This document shows, one piece after another, positions 22,771 to 34,392 of a stretch of DNA of 64,000 nt. The notes beneath the pieces are model-generated. The model ran no database searches. It was given only the letters and a program-made list of their open reading frames with translations, and was not told the DNA's origin. Every line of letters starts with the position of its first letter. Positions within the stretch are counted from its first letter, which is position 1. The stretch is from Bombardia bombarda. Taxonomy: Eukaryota > Ascomycota > Sordariomycetes > Sordariales > Lasiosphaeriaceae. The DNA is taken from the NCBI GenBank assembly GCA_030512295.1, contig JAULSR010000004.1:1860001-1924000 (forward strand), read 5' to 3'. The position numbers and the translations under genes were made by a program.

Positions 22771-23735
22771 TCAGAAGTTGTGAATCTGATCCCGGGTGTA
22801 TCCCAGTTCAGATAGAATCCCGGGTTTCCCACGCCAAGCACCCTTCAACGCCTTCTCCATAGGTTCTGGACCACAAATAAGCACCTTGATGTCACTGTCT
22901 TTTCCAGCCTTAGCGCTCAATCCCGCCTTCTCCAAAAGCTCCTTTGTCACAAAGCCCTTAGGGTGACTAGACGCTGCGTCAGGGGTGGCAACGACGTAAA
23001 CGGCCTTGAAGCGGCCGGGAAACTGCCTCTCCATGGCGGCAAACTGGTCACGCAGGAAGATGTCGTCGTCGGTATTGACGCCCCAGACCAGGGTGATGCG
23101 AGTCTTATCGTCCGGGTTCTTGAGGATGCCCCGGGTAAGTTGATACATGGGGGTGATGCCTGCGCCGCCGGCGATGAGGGCGACATGCGAGTGCTTGTTA
23201 GGGGTCCAGTTGTAGCCTGGGATGCGCATGAAGCTGAGCTTGTCGCCCGGTTTTAAAGAATGGATATGGGTGCTCTGCGCCCCGCCGGGGTAGTGCTTTA
23301 CCATCAGCTCGATGAATCCGGGCTCGTCTGTGGTGGATACGGTTAGTAAACGTGATAAGATGCAAGGGACATGGTAGGCACGGTACCTAAGTCGTTGACG
23401 GGGGTATAGGGGCGGAGCACTGGTTTCCAGCCGCCATTTGGAAAGGAAAAGGTCAAGAGAGCCGATGTGAGTGGGAGGCCGGCGGGAGTGTTGGCATCTG
23501 GGAGCTCAAAGCGCAGACGCTTGACATTGTGGCTGACAAGCTCGCTACTATGGAGGCGGAGACTGTGGAAGCCGAGAGACTTGAAGACGGGCTTGCCAGA
23601 GTAGTTCCGAGTGTAGAAAGCGTAAGCGCCAATGCTGGCAAGGGCAGCTGCAACGACGACCTGGGTGCTCATGACGTTCGCGGTGAGTCTAGGGCGGACG
23701 AGTTGATGAAAAGGAAACCTGCTGCTTGGGGGCAT
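22771..23735 (-). CDS. MCR1: NADH-cytochrome b5 reductase, mitochondrial type
   Basis: FAD enzyme moving electrons from NADH to cytochrome b5 or other acceptors. Two exons: 23735-23387 and 23327-22771, 301 aa, near the usual length of fungal Mcr1 (about 300-320). The N-terminus (PFHQLVRPRL) is Arg-containing without acids, like a mitochondrial presequence. A membrane anchor follows at about residues 24-41 (VVVAAALASIGAYAF). The FAD-binding RPYTPV motif is at 108-113, the NADH-binding GGAGITPMYQ at 170-179 and CGPEPM at about 268-273. An internal ATG at residue 22 could give a form lacking the presequence, so a second location is possible. The 59-nt intron falls right after RPYTPVNDL. Confidence 0.93.
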
Positions 23736-25411
23736 GTTGAAGACCAGACGAGAGAGCGCGCAGTGGGTTCGGTGGGCAATTATATAGATAGACTAAAGGT
23801 AAGACAACAACGAGAGGCACTAGACTAGTAGGTGTATGTCGTGGACGTCCGAACGCCGGTGCGGCTTTGAATTAGTTCAGGTACAGAGAGAGGCTATTCG
23901 GTTAATATCTTGACGGAGCCGGCCTTTGGGGAAGTCCAACAAGAGACCTTTGGACGTGCTCTTTATACCTACCTTACGCAGCTGGTCGGACAAGAATCAC
24001 CCCATTGGTACCGACCCGTCTCACCCTGCCACTCAAATTCGCCAAGTGACAAGGGCCCAGAAGACCTAAAGACCAGGGAGAATAAAGATAAAAACAGATT
24101 GGCTCATGTGCTAGGTGATTGTGGCACGACCCGAGCAGCTCGATGCTGCCGTTGGTCGCATTATCGCATGGAGACCTACCTGCCCAGGTACCTATCCGGA
24201 ATAGGCAAGGCAGTGGTTGACTGGTGGTGGGAGGGTTGAACGCAGGCAAGTGACATGGAAGTCGGTAGGGCTGGAAAACAATGGATCCTCCAACAGTCTT
24301 CGGGCCCGGAATTGGCCAGCACAGCGCCGAGCACCAGTGGAAGATGGGGTCCAATCAAGTGGCAACGGCCCTGCCCAGTGGGGTGCGAAGGGTCGGTGTT
24401 TGTCGGTGGCTGTGCGGCCCAAAAAGGCGTCAACGGCGCTCCAAAGATCCGTCTCCGACATTTTTGTCGTATGTTCCAGTCAGCCATGGCGGATGGGATT
24501 GAGTTACCGCGCGGGAATTTGGTGCCAAGTGTTTAGAATAGTCTTCGGTGCTAATGCACGAGGCAGGCGTGGGCTGTAGGATCGTTGCTGACGCCGATTC
24601 GATTTGCTTGCTGCCTGCGTCCCTGCCTGCCCTGAGAGAGTGGCGGGAGCTCTGGATTCTTGGCGAGAGCCACGAGACGGATGTTGCCAATTGCCTTTGC
24701 TGCCAAGAAAAAGCTTCTTTTGCAGCCACGGGCTCTCCCTTTTCTTCACATCTCTCCAATCACTAACCTAAATAAGCTACTGCAGAGCAAACCTCTATCG
24801 ACTCAACCTTTGTCAACACCTAAAAGCTTCAGTCTCCTTTCCAGATCTTGGGCGGCGCATCGCAAGACTGCGTCCGTCTGGCTTGGCTTTTCACTATTCA
24901 TAGATAGCGGCTGTCTGGTCTCACCGTCCCCCCTCTGATCAAGCCTGAGCAAGCCTACTGAGCGCCAGGGCCGTGCTAACATCCGTTTTGCAAGTTTCGC
25001 CCTTGCTTGAGGAGAAACCTGATGATCCAACATGATTCAAACTCTCCAGTGAGAGCGCAGGCCGTCGCTCTTTGTGGGTCTGCGCTGGTCTGCGCTGCCA
25101 CTTTGCACAGGCACTGCAGAAAGACCGTCTGCACAGGCACCCTGCCATGGTCAGCCAGGGAAAATCCCGTCAAGTGACCAGAAAGCCGTGTGTCGTCATG
25201 GTGCATATTCCGAGTTTCCCATTGCCTCCTGCTGGCATTTATTAGGTAGACGGGGGGCTGCAAAATACTGGCAGCTCTCACGCCTACCTTTGCCCAATTC
25301 CTTTTGTTTTCCGTTGTCAAATTGTGGAGATCTATTTGTCAATATAAGTACATCTTGAAGCCTTCCCCAGATGCTCCAGTGGGCCCAGTCATCCCCGGAT
25401 TACACTACGCC
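23736..25411. other. Divergent intergenic region, MCR1 and DHA1 transporter promoters
   Basis: About 1.7 kb between two divergent genes. AGGTACCT is at 24186-24193. Many short overlapping frames occur on both strands between 24176 and 25320 without family resemblance. No gene is called. Confidence 0.5.
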
Positions 25412-27181
25412 ATGACGCAACCAGTCAATGGATCCTCCTTGGGCCCAACCAACTCGACACTCAAAGAACCACGACAGTCGGATACTGATCAAGCTTCCAG
25501 TTCAAGAGAAGGCCTAGAGGCTCTCCACAAGGAAGAAGCATCGCCCATCACGCCCGATCAAGATGCCGCACGAGGAGGGAAGGAAGACACCACCCGAGAC
25601 GGACATGGAACCGACAAGATAGAGCTGAAGGAGGAAGATGCATGGGATGAGCTCGGCTTCTCATTTCCGACCTGGAGAAAGTGGATGATCCTCACCGTCA
25701 TCTTCCTCGTGCAAACATCCATGAACTTCAACACGACTTTGTACTCGAACGGGCTGGGCGGCATCTCGAGCCAGTTTGGCGTTAGTGAGCAGGCGGCTCG
25801 TGTTGGTGCTGCTATATTCCTCGTCACCTACGCATTTGGCTGCGAACTCTGGGCCCCGTGGTCCGAAGAGTTTGGCCGCAAGCCCGTCCTGCAGTTGTCA
25901 CTTCTGCTGGTCAACATATGGTGTCTTCCCGTCGCCCTTGCGCCCAACTTTGGCTCACTGCTGGTGGGTCGCGCCTTGGGGGGTCTCTCGTCTGCCGGTG
26001 GAAGCGTCACCCTCGGCATGATTGCCGACATATTTGAGCCCGACGAGCAACAATATGCCGTGGCCTACATTGTGTTTTCCTCTGTTGGCGGGTCAATCCT
26101 TGGACCGATCATTGGCGGTTTCGTCGAAGCCTACCTGGACTGGAGATGGACGGTCTGGATTCAGCTCATATTTGGCGGCTTCGTACAGCTTCTCCATTTG
26201 GTGCTGGTGCCCGAGACACGAACAACCATCTTGCTAGACAGGATTGCAAAGAAGCGACGAAAGTCGGGCCACTCTCCCAATGTCTATGGTCCGAATGAGC
26301 TTCAGCCCTTCTTCCAACGATTCACCTTCAAGGAACTTATCTGGACGTGGCTTCGCCCGTTTCGGATGTTTCTGACAGAGCCTATAGTCCTGACTCTATC
26401 TCTACTCTCGGGATTCTCAGACGCCTTGATATTTATGCAAATACAGTCGTTTGCGTTAGTTTACAAGCAGTGGAACTTCTCTACCGTCGATCTCGGGTTG
26501 GCATTTATACCCATCGGCCTGGGTTACATCATAGCCTGGCTCTCGTTTATCCCTGCTTTCCGGCGGAATGAAAAGGAGCGCCAGCTCAAACCAGGTAATG
26601 ATCATGCTCAGTACGAGTCTCGGCTGTGGTGGCTGCTATTTACAGCACCATGTCTGCCAATTGGCTTGATCATCTTTGCTTGGACTTCCGGAGGACCACC
26701 AATCCACTGGATCGGGACCATGTTCGGCTCGGCTATCATTGGGATAGCGAACTACTCGATCTACATGGCCACTATTGATGTAAGTTCCCTCCCTATTCGG
26801 TACATTTCGTTTCGCACAATATGCTGACAGTGAGCCTGGCAGTACATGATCTGCGCCTACGGGCCATATTCCGCGTCAGCGACGGGCGGCAATGGTTGGG
26901 CTCGCGATTTCTTGGCAGGTGTATTGACTGTCCCAGCAACGCCCTTTTACACGAATATTGGTGGAGCGCAACATTTGCAAATTGCCAGCACCATCTTGTT
27001 CTGCATCTCAGTAGTGCTTGTCTGCGCTGTCTATGTCATTTACTTTTACGGCCCCGCGTTAAGAAAGCGCTCTCCCTTCGCCGAGAGCTTAGCATCTAAG
27101 GCCACTACCGACCCTCAGGGACATCCACATAAAGCTCCAATAGCTAGGCATCTAGCTCCACAGGTTAGCCAAGTAGTTTAA
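25412..27181 (+). CDS. MFS transporter, DHA1-type (polyamine/drug:H+ antiporter family)
   Basis: Plasma-membrane permease of 568 aa, two exons (25412-26779, 26843-27181). The start was chosen at MTQPVNGSS, the first ATG in frame. The first 90 residues or so are a polar, acidic cytosolic N-terminus. Membrane helices start at WRKWMILTVIFLVQ. MFS motif A appears as EEFGRKPV between helices 2 and 3, and the antiporter motif C as GGSILGPIIGG in helix 5. The central loop has a basic stretch (IAKKRRKSGH). These features match fungal DHA1 exporters of the polyamine, fluconazole-resistance and mycotoxin-export group, so efflux by proton antiport is expected; the substrate cannot be read from the sequence. 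The intron removes a 63-nt stretch that would otherwise end the frame before the last two helices. Confidence 0.9.
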
Positions 27182-27580
27182 CCAAATATACAGGACGAGG
27201 AAGGACGCAACCATTGATGGCGCTTTAGGTCTTCCACGGGCCAAGATGTAATATACCATGTAAACAATTAGTAATTTATTTAATATGTATTAATATGAAA
27301 CAAATATGGAGTGCAGATGAAATGCAATTCATCCTCATCCGATTCCACTTAAGATGAACCTGGAAGGCGGTGACTGCTCAGAGTTTGGCGCAAAACATGC
27401 CCGTAGCCCAATCATGTATCCTGCCCCACATGCGCCTGTCGCATCGTCTGGGTCTTCGCGGGGTGGTACCTAGATGGCCCCACGTCTCTTGGACTGGGAC
27501 GTCAATGAACTTTTTTTCTTTTCTGCCAAGCAACACGATTAAAGCTGCACCATCACAGCCACCCCACCACCTACGCGACC
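27182..27580. other. Short intergenic region upstream of DBP7
   Basis: 399 bp combining the AT-rich 3' flank of the DHA1 transporter and the DBP7 promoter. Nothing else seen. Confidence 0.5.
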
Positions 27581-29914
27581 ATGGCCGACGATGGCATGCT
27601 GCTCAACTTTGAGCTGGGCGACACAACCGTAGCGAGTCAAGTCAAATTCAAGGGCGGCCGCTGGAGAGATCGAGTCAAGGCCCAAAAGAGCGTGAAAAAA
27701 TGGTCGACGACAGAAAATGACGACGACGACGACGCCAGCAGACCCGCCAAGAGGCCGATGGCGGAGGATGCCGCATCAGACAGGCCTCTCAAGATACAAC
27801 GGACACCCAATGTCAGCGATCGAGCTCCCAGCCATGCCATGAAGACGGGCCAGATATCCTCGGGCCTGTTCACCTCCAACCCCGACGCCCTCACCACGTT
27901 CGAAGAGCAGCCAGAAGAGGCCGAGCCTGCCCAACCAACCAATGCACCACTCTCTGGTGAGGCCGAGAACTTCCTCAAGCTTGGCCTCTCGCGCCGTATT
28001 GCCGAGCACCTGGCCTCCAAACTCGAGATGAAGGCCCCGACCGCCATCCAGAAAAACACGATACCCCAGTTGATCAAGGAGGACAACGACGCCTTCCTCC
28101 AGGCCGAGACGGGTTCGGGAAAGACACTGGCATACCTGCTGCCCATCGTTCAAAGGATCATGTCCTTGAGTCTGAACGAGGACGGAACCACAAAAGACAC
28201 AAAGGTGCACCGTAACTCTGGCTTGTTCGCCATCATTCTAGCACCAACTCGTGAGCTCTGCAAGCAAATCGCTGTTGTTCTCGAGAAGGTGCTACGCTGC
28301 TTTCCATGGCTAGTATGCACCACGGTGATTGGAGGTGAGAGCAAAAAGTCGGAGAAGGCTCGCATCAGGAAAGGCGTCAACATTCTCATTGCGACGCCGG
28401 GTCGATTGACCGATCATCTAGATAACACCAAGGTCCTCGACGTGGGCACCGTCAGATGGCTGGTCCTGGATGAGGGTGACCGAATGATGGAGATGGGCTT
28501 TGAGGAGGATATTCGGACCATTGTCGGCAAGATCAGAGCCGACAAGCTGTTGAAGCAGAACGCTGAGGGCGTCGTTCTGGATGGCATTCTCCCTGCGAGG
28601 AGAGTGACAGTCCTATGTTCAGCAACCATGAAGATGGATGTTCAGAAGCTTGGCGAGATAAGCTTGGAGCATGCTATTCATATCACGGCATCCAAGTCGG
28701 AAATGGAGAACGATGCGGCTACCGGCGGGACCGAGGCCGGTTTTGCTGCTCCCGCCCAGCTCAAGCAATCATGCATCATCGTGCCAGCCAAACTACGCCT
28801 TGTCACGTTGATTGCTCTGCTAAAATCAACATTTGCCAGGAAAGGCTCCATCATGAAGGTCATTATTTTCATATCATGTGCTGATTCAGTCGACTTCCAC
28901 TTCGAGGTTCTGAGGAATACACTGGCGCGCAAGGCAATAGACCCCGACGCCCCTGTCACAAAACCAGATCCGCATACGCAAACAACAGTGGCCGCAGCCT
29001 CCTACGTCACATCCCCAGCAAATCCCACAGTGATGTTTCATAAGCTTCACGGTTCACTCACACAACCCGTACGCACTGCAACCCTCAACGCTTTCACTGT
29101 CTGCCAAGAGCCGGCCGTCCTCATCACCACCGATATTTCTTCCCGTGGCCTCGATGTCGCAGCCGTGGACTTTGTAATAGAATATGACCCTGCCTTTGCA
29201 GTTTCTGACCATGTTCATCGTATTGGTCGTACTGCCAGAGCTGGCCGGTCCGGAAAGGCCGCACTTTTCCTACTTCCAGGCTCCGAAGAGGGCTACACCT
29301 CGCTCATCAATTCGTCGTCACAGATAACCTTGCAGCTCTATGAGTCAACATTGCAAAAGGGCCTTTCAAGCCCTGTTGACCTTCCCGGGGCAGGCTCCAC
29401 TCTTGAAACCGAAAAACAATCCTGGGCGGCTCGCGCAGAAGCTCTCCAGCTACACTTTGAGCAGCGCCTCCTCTTCACCTCTGGCGGCGAGAAGTCCGAG
29501 GACGCGCCGAAGGGCAAGGCGGCCAAGGGGAAGAACTCGCACGGCGGTGGACGCGCCGTCAAGGTGGTGGAGAATCCCCTCCTCATCTCGGGTCGGCAGG
29601 CATTTCGATCACATATCCGCGCGTATGCGACCCACGTGCGCGAGGAGCGCTGCTATTTCGACATTACGCAGCTCCATCTCGGACACATGGCCAAGAGCTT
29701 TGGGCTGCGCGAGGCACCAGGCAATATTGGTGGTGGTGTCTCAAGGCGGACACATAGGCCGACTGTCAAGAATACAAGGCCGGCAGGGACCTCGTCGCAT
29801 AGAGACAGAGACGATGACGACAAGCTAGGCCTTGTGGATGAAGATGCGGCGCGCAGAATGCGCGCCAAGATGATGTCGGTCATGAATGCTTCGAGCGAGT
29901 TCAATATTGGTTAG
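27581..29914 (+). CDS. DBP7: ATP-dependent RNA helicase Dbp7
   Basis: Nucleolar DEAD-box helicase needed for early assembly of the 60S ribosomal subunit. Intronless, 777 aa, close to other fungal Dbp7 proteins. Residues 1-125 form a polar, Asp-rich leader with nuclear-signal-like basic patches. The Q motif lies at about 131-160 (LKLGLSRRIAEHL...PTAIQ). Walker A is AETGSGKT at 175-182, motif Ia APTRELCKQI, Ib TPGRL, and motif II is DEGD at 297-300, the variant typical of Dbp7 rather than DEAD. Motif III is SAT, motif V SSRGLDVAAVD and motif VI HRIGRTARAG near residue 546. A conserved C-terminal extension (RSHIRAYATHV, DITQLHLGHMAKSFGLRE) follows, as in this helicase class. The start codon follows an AC-rich leader. 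No anomalies. Confidence 0.97.
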   Translation: MADDGMLLNFELGDTTVASQVKFKGGRWRDRVKAQKSVKKWSTTENDDDDDASRPAKRPMAEDAASDRPLKIQRTPNVSDRAPSHAMKTGQISSGLFTSNPDALTTFEEQPEEAEPAQPTNAPLSGEAENFLKLGLSRRIAEHLASKLEMKAPTAIQKNTIPQLIKEDNDAFLQAETGSGKTLAYLLPIVQRIMSLSLNEDGTTKDTKVHRNSGLFAIILAPTRELCKQIAVVLEKVLRCFPWLVCTTVIGGESKKSEKARIRKGVNILIATPGRLTDHLDNTKVLDVGTVRWLVLDEGDRMMEMGFEEDIRTIVGKIRADKLLKQNAEGVVLDGILPARRVTVLCSATMKMDVQKLGEISLEHAIHITASKSEMENDAATGGTEAGFAAPAQLKQSCIIVPAKLRLVTLIALLKSTFARKGSIMKVIIFISCADSVDFHFEVLRNTLARKAIDPDAPVTKPDPHTQTTVAAASYVTSPANPTVMFHKLHGSLTQPVRTATLNAFTVCQEPAVLITTDISSRGLDVAAVDFVIEYDPAFAVSDHVHRIGRTARAGRSGKAALFLLPGSEEGYTSLINSSSQITLQLYESTLQKGLSSPVDLPGAGSTLETEKQSWAARAEALQLHFEQRLLFTSGGEKSEDAPKGKAAKGKNSHGGGRAVKVVENPLLISGRQAFRSHIRAYATHVREERCYFDITQLHLGHMAKSFGLREAPGNIGGGVSRRTHRPTVKNTRPAGTSSHRDRDDDDKLGLVDEDAARRMRAKMMSVMNASSEFNIG

Positions 29915-30707
29915 ATTGGTTCGCGACGTACAGGGAGGCTCATCTTTATTTACGTAGAGCGGGCAGTTCGTTTGCGCAGGTGATGGACTATATAGTACAC
30001 ACATGCGTAGTATCATTATACCCCAAGTCATATCACTCTGATAATAAATTTTATCCCATGTCATGCTAAACTAAAGTCTCGGTGACTGGGTGGGCACTCG
30101 GGACTAAATGCAGATCCGGTGATACTTCTTGTACTTTCATTTCTAAACTGCTAGTGAGATATACAAGTACATCATCGAACTTTCTGCTTGTGCCTGTACC
30201 TAGTTCATATGAAGTCTCCACCCCTGTGTATATCGAAAGTCTATCAAGTGACGAAACTCTCATTTTCTATCGTGTCGAATCACCCCAAACCATAGTTAGG
30301 TACTCTGAAGGCTCTAGTCGGTTAGTGATATATGTCGATAGTCGGCTAGTCACGTTCTCTTAGAGTGCTGCTGCACATGGAGTTTGTTTGAATTCAAACT
30401 TCGGCCCCTAGCACGTTGACTTTGAGGCGCCACACCTAAATCAAACACAACTTGTCGTCCCTCCCAGTCGAACTTGCTTTAACTTTGACGTATCAATCAA
30501 CGTGTCCACTTCATGTTTCGGAGAAAGAAAAGGGTTTGGCGACTGTCTGCCCTGTGGTTTGCCGTTTCTTGACAAAATTCATTCATCTTGCTACCCACTC
30601 TTTCCTGCGACAACAATTCGAGACTACAGCAACAGTTCAAGATTTTGATAACGATTCGAGATTCTGACACCAAACAGTCTCCATCGCATTCGCACTCAAC
30701 TGTAATA
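29915..30707. other. Intergenic region
   Basis: About 0.8 kb: 3' flank of DBP7 and promoter and leader of the next gene. AT-rich, no gene or repeat seen. Confidence 0.5.
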
Positions 30708-31385
30708 ATGTTTATTATTACCGCCACCATCATTGTTCTGGTTTGCCAGTTCATAAAGATGGGGATTTCATCAGAGCAGAGGAATCAGGATCCAGTCCCC
30801 GATGGAAGGGAGTCGCAAAACCTCCATCAGACATCACAGACAACGACAACACAGTCAGAAGTCGCCAATTCCCCATGCTCCGAAGCAGCTCACGAAGACG
30901 CCGAAATTATCAACCACCCCGATCTCACCGACCACCACGAGTTCAGCACGGCCAATGGCGGTTCCTTTAAATTTCTTCAGTGCATAGAAAAAGCAGAGCA
31001 TTCAGAGATGTGGAAGTCTCTGAAGAGCAGGTTTTCCTCTAGCTCCAAGCCCAGCACTAGCAACAATGCCCTCGACTTCTCGAGCGATGAAGAATGGGAG
31101 AGTGTACAGGCCGAGGACTCGGAGTCAGATTCAAGCGAGGGCGAAAGTATCGACAACTCGGTTTGCGATTCTCAAGATTCTGTCGATCTCGATGATACTG
31201 ACGCGGAACGCGATGATGGTGATGATGGCGATGATGGAGAGGTTATAGTCGATGGGCACACATCTTGGGGCGACGAGGAAGTCGACGAGCACCTTCATTA
31301 TACTCCATGCGTATCTGATACGGAAATTGACGTACGCAACGATGGGGAGGAAAAGCGCACCTGGTCAGCTATCTTCTCTCTTTAA
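30708..31385 (+). CDS. Acidic protein of unknown function with one N-terminal membrane segment
   Basis: I do not recognise this protein. Single exon, 225 aa from the first in-frame ATG. Residues 2-16 (FIITATIIVLVCQF) form one hydrophobic helix, either a signal anchor or an uncleaved signal. The rest is very polar: a Gln/Thr/Glu stretch, a short ordered-looking part (GGSFKFLQCIEKAEHSEMW), a Ser-rich basic patch, then a long Asp/Glu/Ser tract with casein-kinase-II-like sites (SSDEEWESV) and an Asp-Gly repeat region, ending in KRTWSAIFSL. It is flanked by DBP7 and the NADase gene, both on the same strand. The ordered amino-acid bias through the whole frame supports a real gene, but without homology it could be an overlong chance frame. 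Confidence 0.5.
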   Translation: MFIITATIIVLVCQFIKMGISSEQRNQDPVPDGRESQNLHQTSQTTTTQSEVANSPCSEAAHEDAEIINHPDLTDHHEFSTANGGSFKFLQCIEKAEHSEMWKSLKSRFSSSSKPSTSNNALDFSSDEEWESVQAEDSESDSSEGESIDNSVCDSQDSVDLDDTDAERDDGDDGDDGEVIVDGHTSWGDEEVDEHLHYTPCVSDTEIDVRNDGEEKRTWSAIFSL

Positions 31386-32543
31386 GAGCATCTGCACGGT
31401 CATGAATGAGCCATGACTGTCAAGTTGTCTATGTTACGTGGAAGGGGTATTTGGGTGAACTGGAAGATACCCCGATTGGGTTTATGGTGTGTTGTAGATA
31501 CATAGATTGTCCAGTTCTTTCTGTCACCCAATATTTAGGCTCGGCACATACCTTTGAATGTATGCTGACCTAATGCTCTGCTGTCACAACATGAAAAGTG
31601 AAAAGACAAGTGTTAGGCCCGCTACATGCTGATCCGGTGCCAGCTTGCCATTATCGGTTTCATTATGTATGTACCTCAGGTGCTCGCGAGAAGGTAGTAA
31701 TGACTCTGGGCTGGGTTCTACCTTAGTCTGGCTTGTAGATTGCCAATGACTGGAGCCGCAACTAGAGACGCACGCAATCACAGGGATGCAATGATCGTCG
31801 CTGAGGTCGCCGACTTGGCAACATAACCCAGTTCATGGTGGGCCGCACCACAGTACCCAGGTAGACTAAGCTCCAGTCGTTGTTGAGTAACCATCACCAA
31901 GACCGGGGCCCTGGTATCTGGTATCTGGGAACTCTTCCAATTGTCTCACTGGTAGTATCTAGCAGGAATCGTTAGCGCATATAATATTGAGACATACATT
32001 CAACTGATTTAACTAGAGTCATCGACATTGCATGAGCTGAACCAAGAGCCCGGCTCGATTGGCCAACGTGGACCATCTGCACGGCTTTGACATGCCTCAG
32101 AAGCTCAACCCCCCCATGCCAAACTACCGTGTAGTAGAGGATATATCACCACCTAGCCAGCCGCGGGCACCCTAACTAACCTGTTCAAGACCAGGAGTGG
32201 ATCAAGCAAAAGGAATTTATTCCCAGTCCATGCCATAAGGACAACCTAGGAATTTATGAAATCTCTTGTCGAGATATGCCCCAATTGTTGTTGAGTGATT
32301 TGTCAGGCAAGATGTATGTAGTATATATGAACATGATTGTTGTTTCTCCCCAGCGTCTGGATTCCCTTCGTGCTTTAGCCTGTTGTGTCCTAACCCCCTT
32401 TCTCGTCTACGCCGTCTGTTTGTTTACTGTTGCGGTCACACGGTTGCTTGTCACTGTATCACAGGGTGTTGGCATACCAAATCAGCACCGTTGCGTTCCT
32501 GTTCAAGATTCCAAGCCAGACCCGTCTGTTTCAGCAGCAAAAT
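31386..32543. other. Intergenic region upstream of the TNT-domain gene
   Basis: About 1.2 kb without a supported gene. The NADase leader, with an upstream ATG in the same open frame region, starts around 32430. Confidence 0.5.
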
Positions 32544-33313
32544 ATGAAGCTCCAAGTCGTTGTCGCCGTGCTCACCGGTCTCCTCAGCGCTGGAGTGACG
32601 GCTGCGCCTGTCGTAATGTTAGCGACCAATACTAGCGCGCCAGCAAAATGCAGCCGGCACTCGAGGAATTACTGCAATGGCACCAACTATAATGAGTCGC
32701 TCGTCGAGCAATATGTGTGCGGCGACTCGCGCCTCGGCCCCGTCAAGCTGCCTCACAGGCTGCCACTTGACACGGTGCTCGACACATATGACCGTTTCGG
32801 CGGTCTCTGCCCGGGGGCCTTTCTGACAGCCTGGTTCAACCCGACGACGTCGTGGTGGAAGTACCCGCCCAATGATGGCTTCTCGTCGGGCAACACCGGG
32901 CTGCTGATCCAGGGCAACATTACGCTGGCGGCTGGGGTCCTGATCGATCGCTTCGGCTCCGAATATGGCAGCTTTGTCTCGCCAGCAGCAGCCCCGTATT
33001 TACAGCGTGCCCTGCCGCCGACCAATCTCAACACACCGGGAGATGATCCCTCGTGAGTCTTGTCCACACCCTCCCACTAAGAAACAACATGGTTACACCG
33101 TACACGCGCTTACAAACTGGATCCCCATGTAGCCTCCCATACAATTACCGCGTCTATCGCGTCATGCAGCCCATAGAAGTTCTCGCCGGGCCCATTGCGC
33201 CGTGGTTTGGCCAGCCCGGCCAGGGCGTGCAGTACAGGCTGTACACCAATGTCATAACTCTCATCAGTCAGGGTTTTCTGAGCCGCGAGGACCCCGATGT
33301 CATCATTCCTTGA
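32544..33313 (+). CDS. Secreted TNT-domain NAD+ glycohydrolase (fungal surface NADase type)
   Basis: Predicted secreted enzyme that splits NAD+ into nicotinamide and ADP-ribose. Two exons (32544-33052, 33133-33313), 229 aa. Residues 1-20 are a cleavable signal peptide (MKLQ...VTAAP). The TNT domain (PF14021) shows its usual landmarks in order: YVCGDSRLGPVKLP, YDRFGGLCPGAFL, YPPNDGF, IDRFGSEYGSFVSP, RALPP, and WFGQPGQGVQY near the C-terminus. By comparison with the Aspergillus fumigatus conidial NADase and mycobacterial TNT, Arg136 in IDRFGSE and Gln203 (or Gln200) in GQGVQY are likely catalytic. Four cysteines and four or more N-glycosylation sequons fit an extracellular protein. No immunity protein is seen next to it, as expected for the fungal secreted class. 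No frameshift; all key residues are present. Confidence 0.88.
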
Positions 33314-34392
33314 ACCGCCCGCACAGCAGGCGGGGTATGTCAACGGTAAAATATGAAGCTGGGGAGGGGGACAAAAGTAAAACTTGAGGGGCCCGACCGA
33401 GAACAGGGATACTGAAAGTGGTGGCATTAATGGTGCTGGCGCAAACCTAAGGATCAAAATGAGATATACCTAGGTCACAGAATATATCTGCTGGAGATTT
33501 TCATTTGAGAGGTCAACTTTGACTAAATTTCAAGCTTCACTCACAGTTGGGAGAATTGAGGTGAGGATGGACTGAAGTTCCAGCCCGGGTACCTAGGTTT
33601 AGGGTTGAAGGGGCCTACTAGGAGTCTAGAATAGTTCGGATACCTCCCGTCGCGACCTGATTCCAACACGTGACTGCAACTGCACCAATTCCTGCTTGGG
33701 TGGCTGATTGCCAACCAGACGGACATTCGTTATCCATCCAAACCATGCCATGAAAGGCGGACTGAACAGTACACCCGCCTGACTCATCTTTCATGAACAA
33801 ACCCAGAGTTCAAGCAGGGGCGGTGGCAGTAACAGCAGCACGATCTGCTTCTTTATGGCTTGCCCGCGGCGGTCATCGTCGCTCAATCCGATGCGCAGCA
33901 CAAAAACCAACGTCAGCGGCAGCAGCACCATCAGCAGCACCACCACCTGGAACGCTCCCGACAGGTCCGCATGACGCTAGCGAAGTCAATTGCGGCCGCT
34001 CCCCAGAAGCAACGACTTTGAACACAAACAGAATTGGGACCGTACCACACTCTATTTTGTTAGCATCTGTCGGGACTCTTTGGCCCCACTCGTCTCACCA
34101 CCTGTTCCCCGAAAGCCGGACCTGGGGGGTTGGAAATCGCTCCACCTGGGGAGCAGCAGCAGGCGTAGGCGCAACGACATCAGGTAGTTACAGGCGGCCG
34201 TTTTGCACACGCGTGACGACGGCGGCAACAACAACAGGTTCGCATTTTTCCTCATCGGCCCACCGCCCACTGTCCTCTCATCTCCGCAGTGCGAGAAAAA
34301 GTACCAGTATTGGCTTTTTAGAAAGGTCAAGGTTGTTATTATTATCACCATCATTTTCACGACGACGACCGCTGCATACCACTATCACCAGA
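33314..34392. other. Intergenic region and long leader of the ribose-5-phosphate isomerase gene
   Basis: About 1.1 kb. From 33793 the isomerase frame is open without a stop for 200 codons before the chosen start; this part is Ala/Ser/Pro/His-rich and holds CAG-type triplet runs (about 33900-33945). It is more likely a transcribed leader, possibly with an intron, than coding. Confidence 0.45.
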
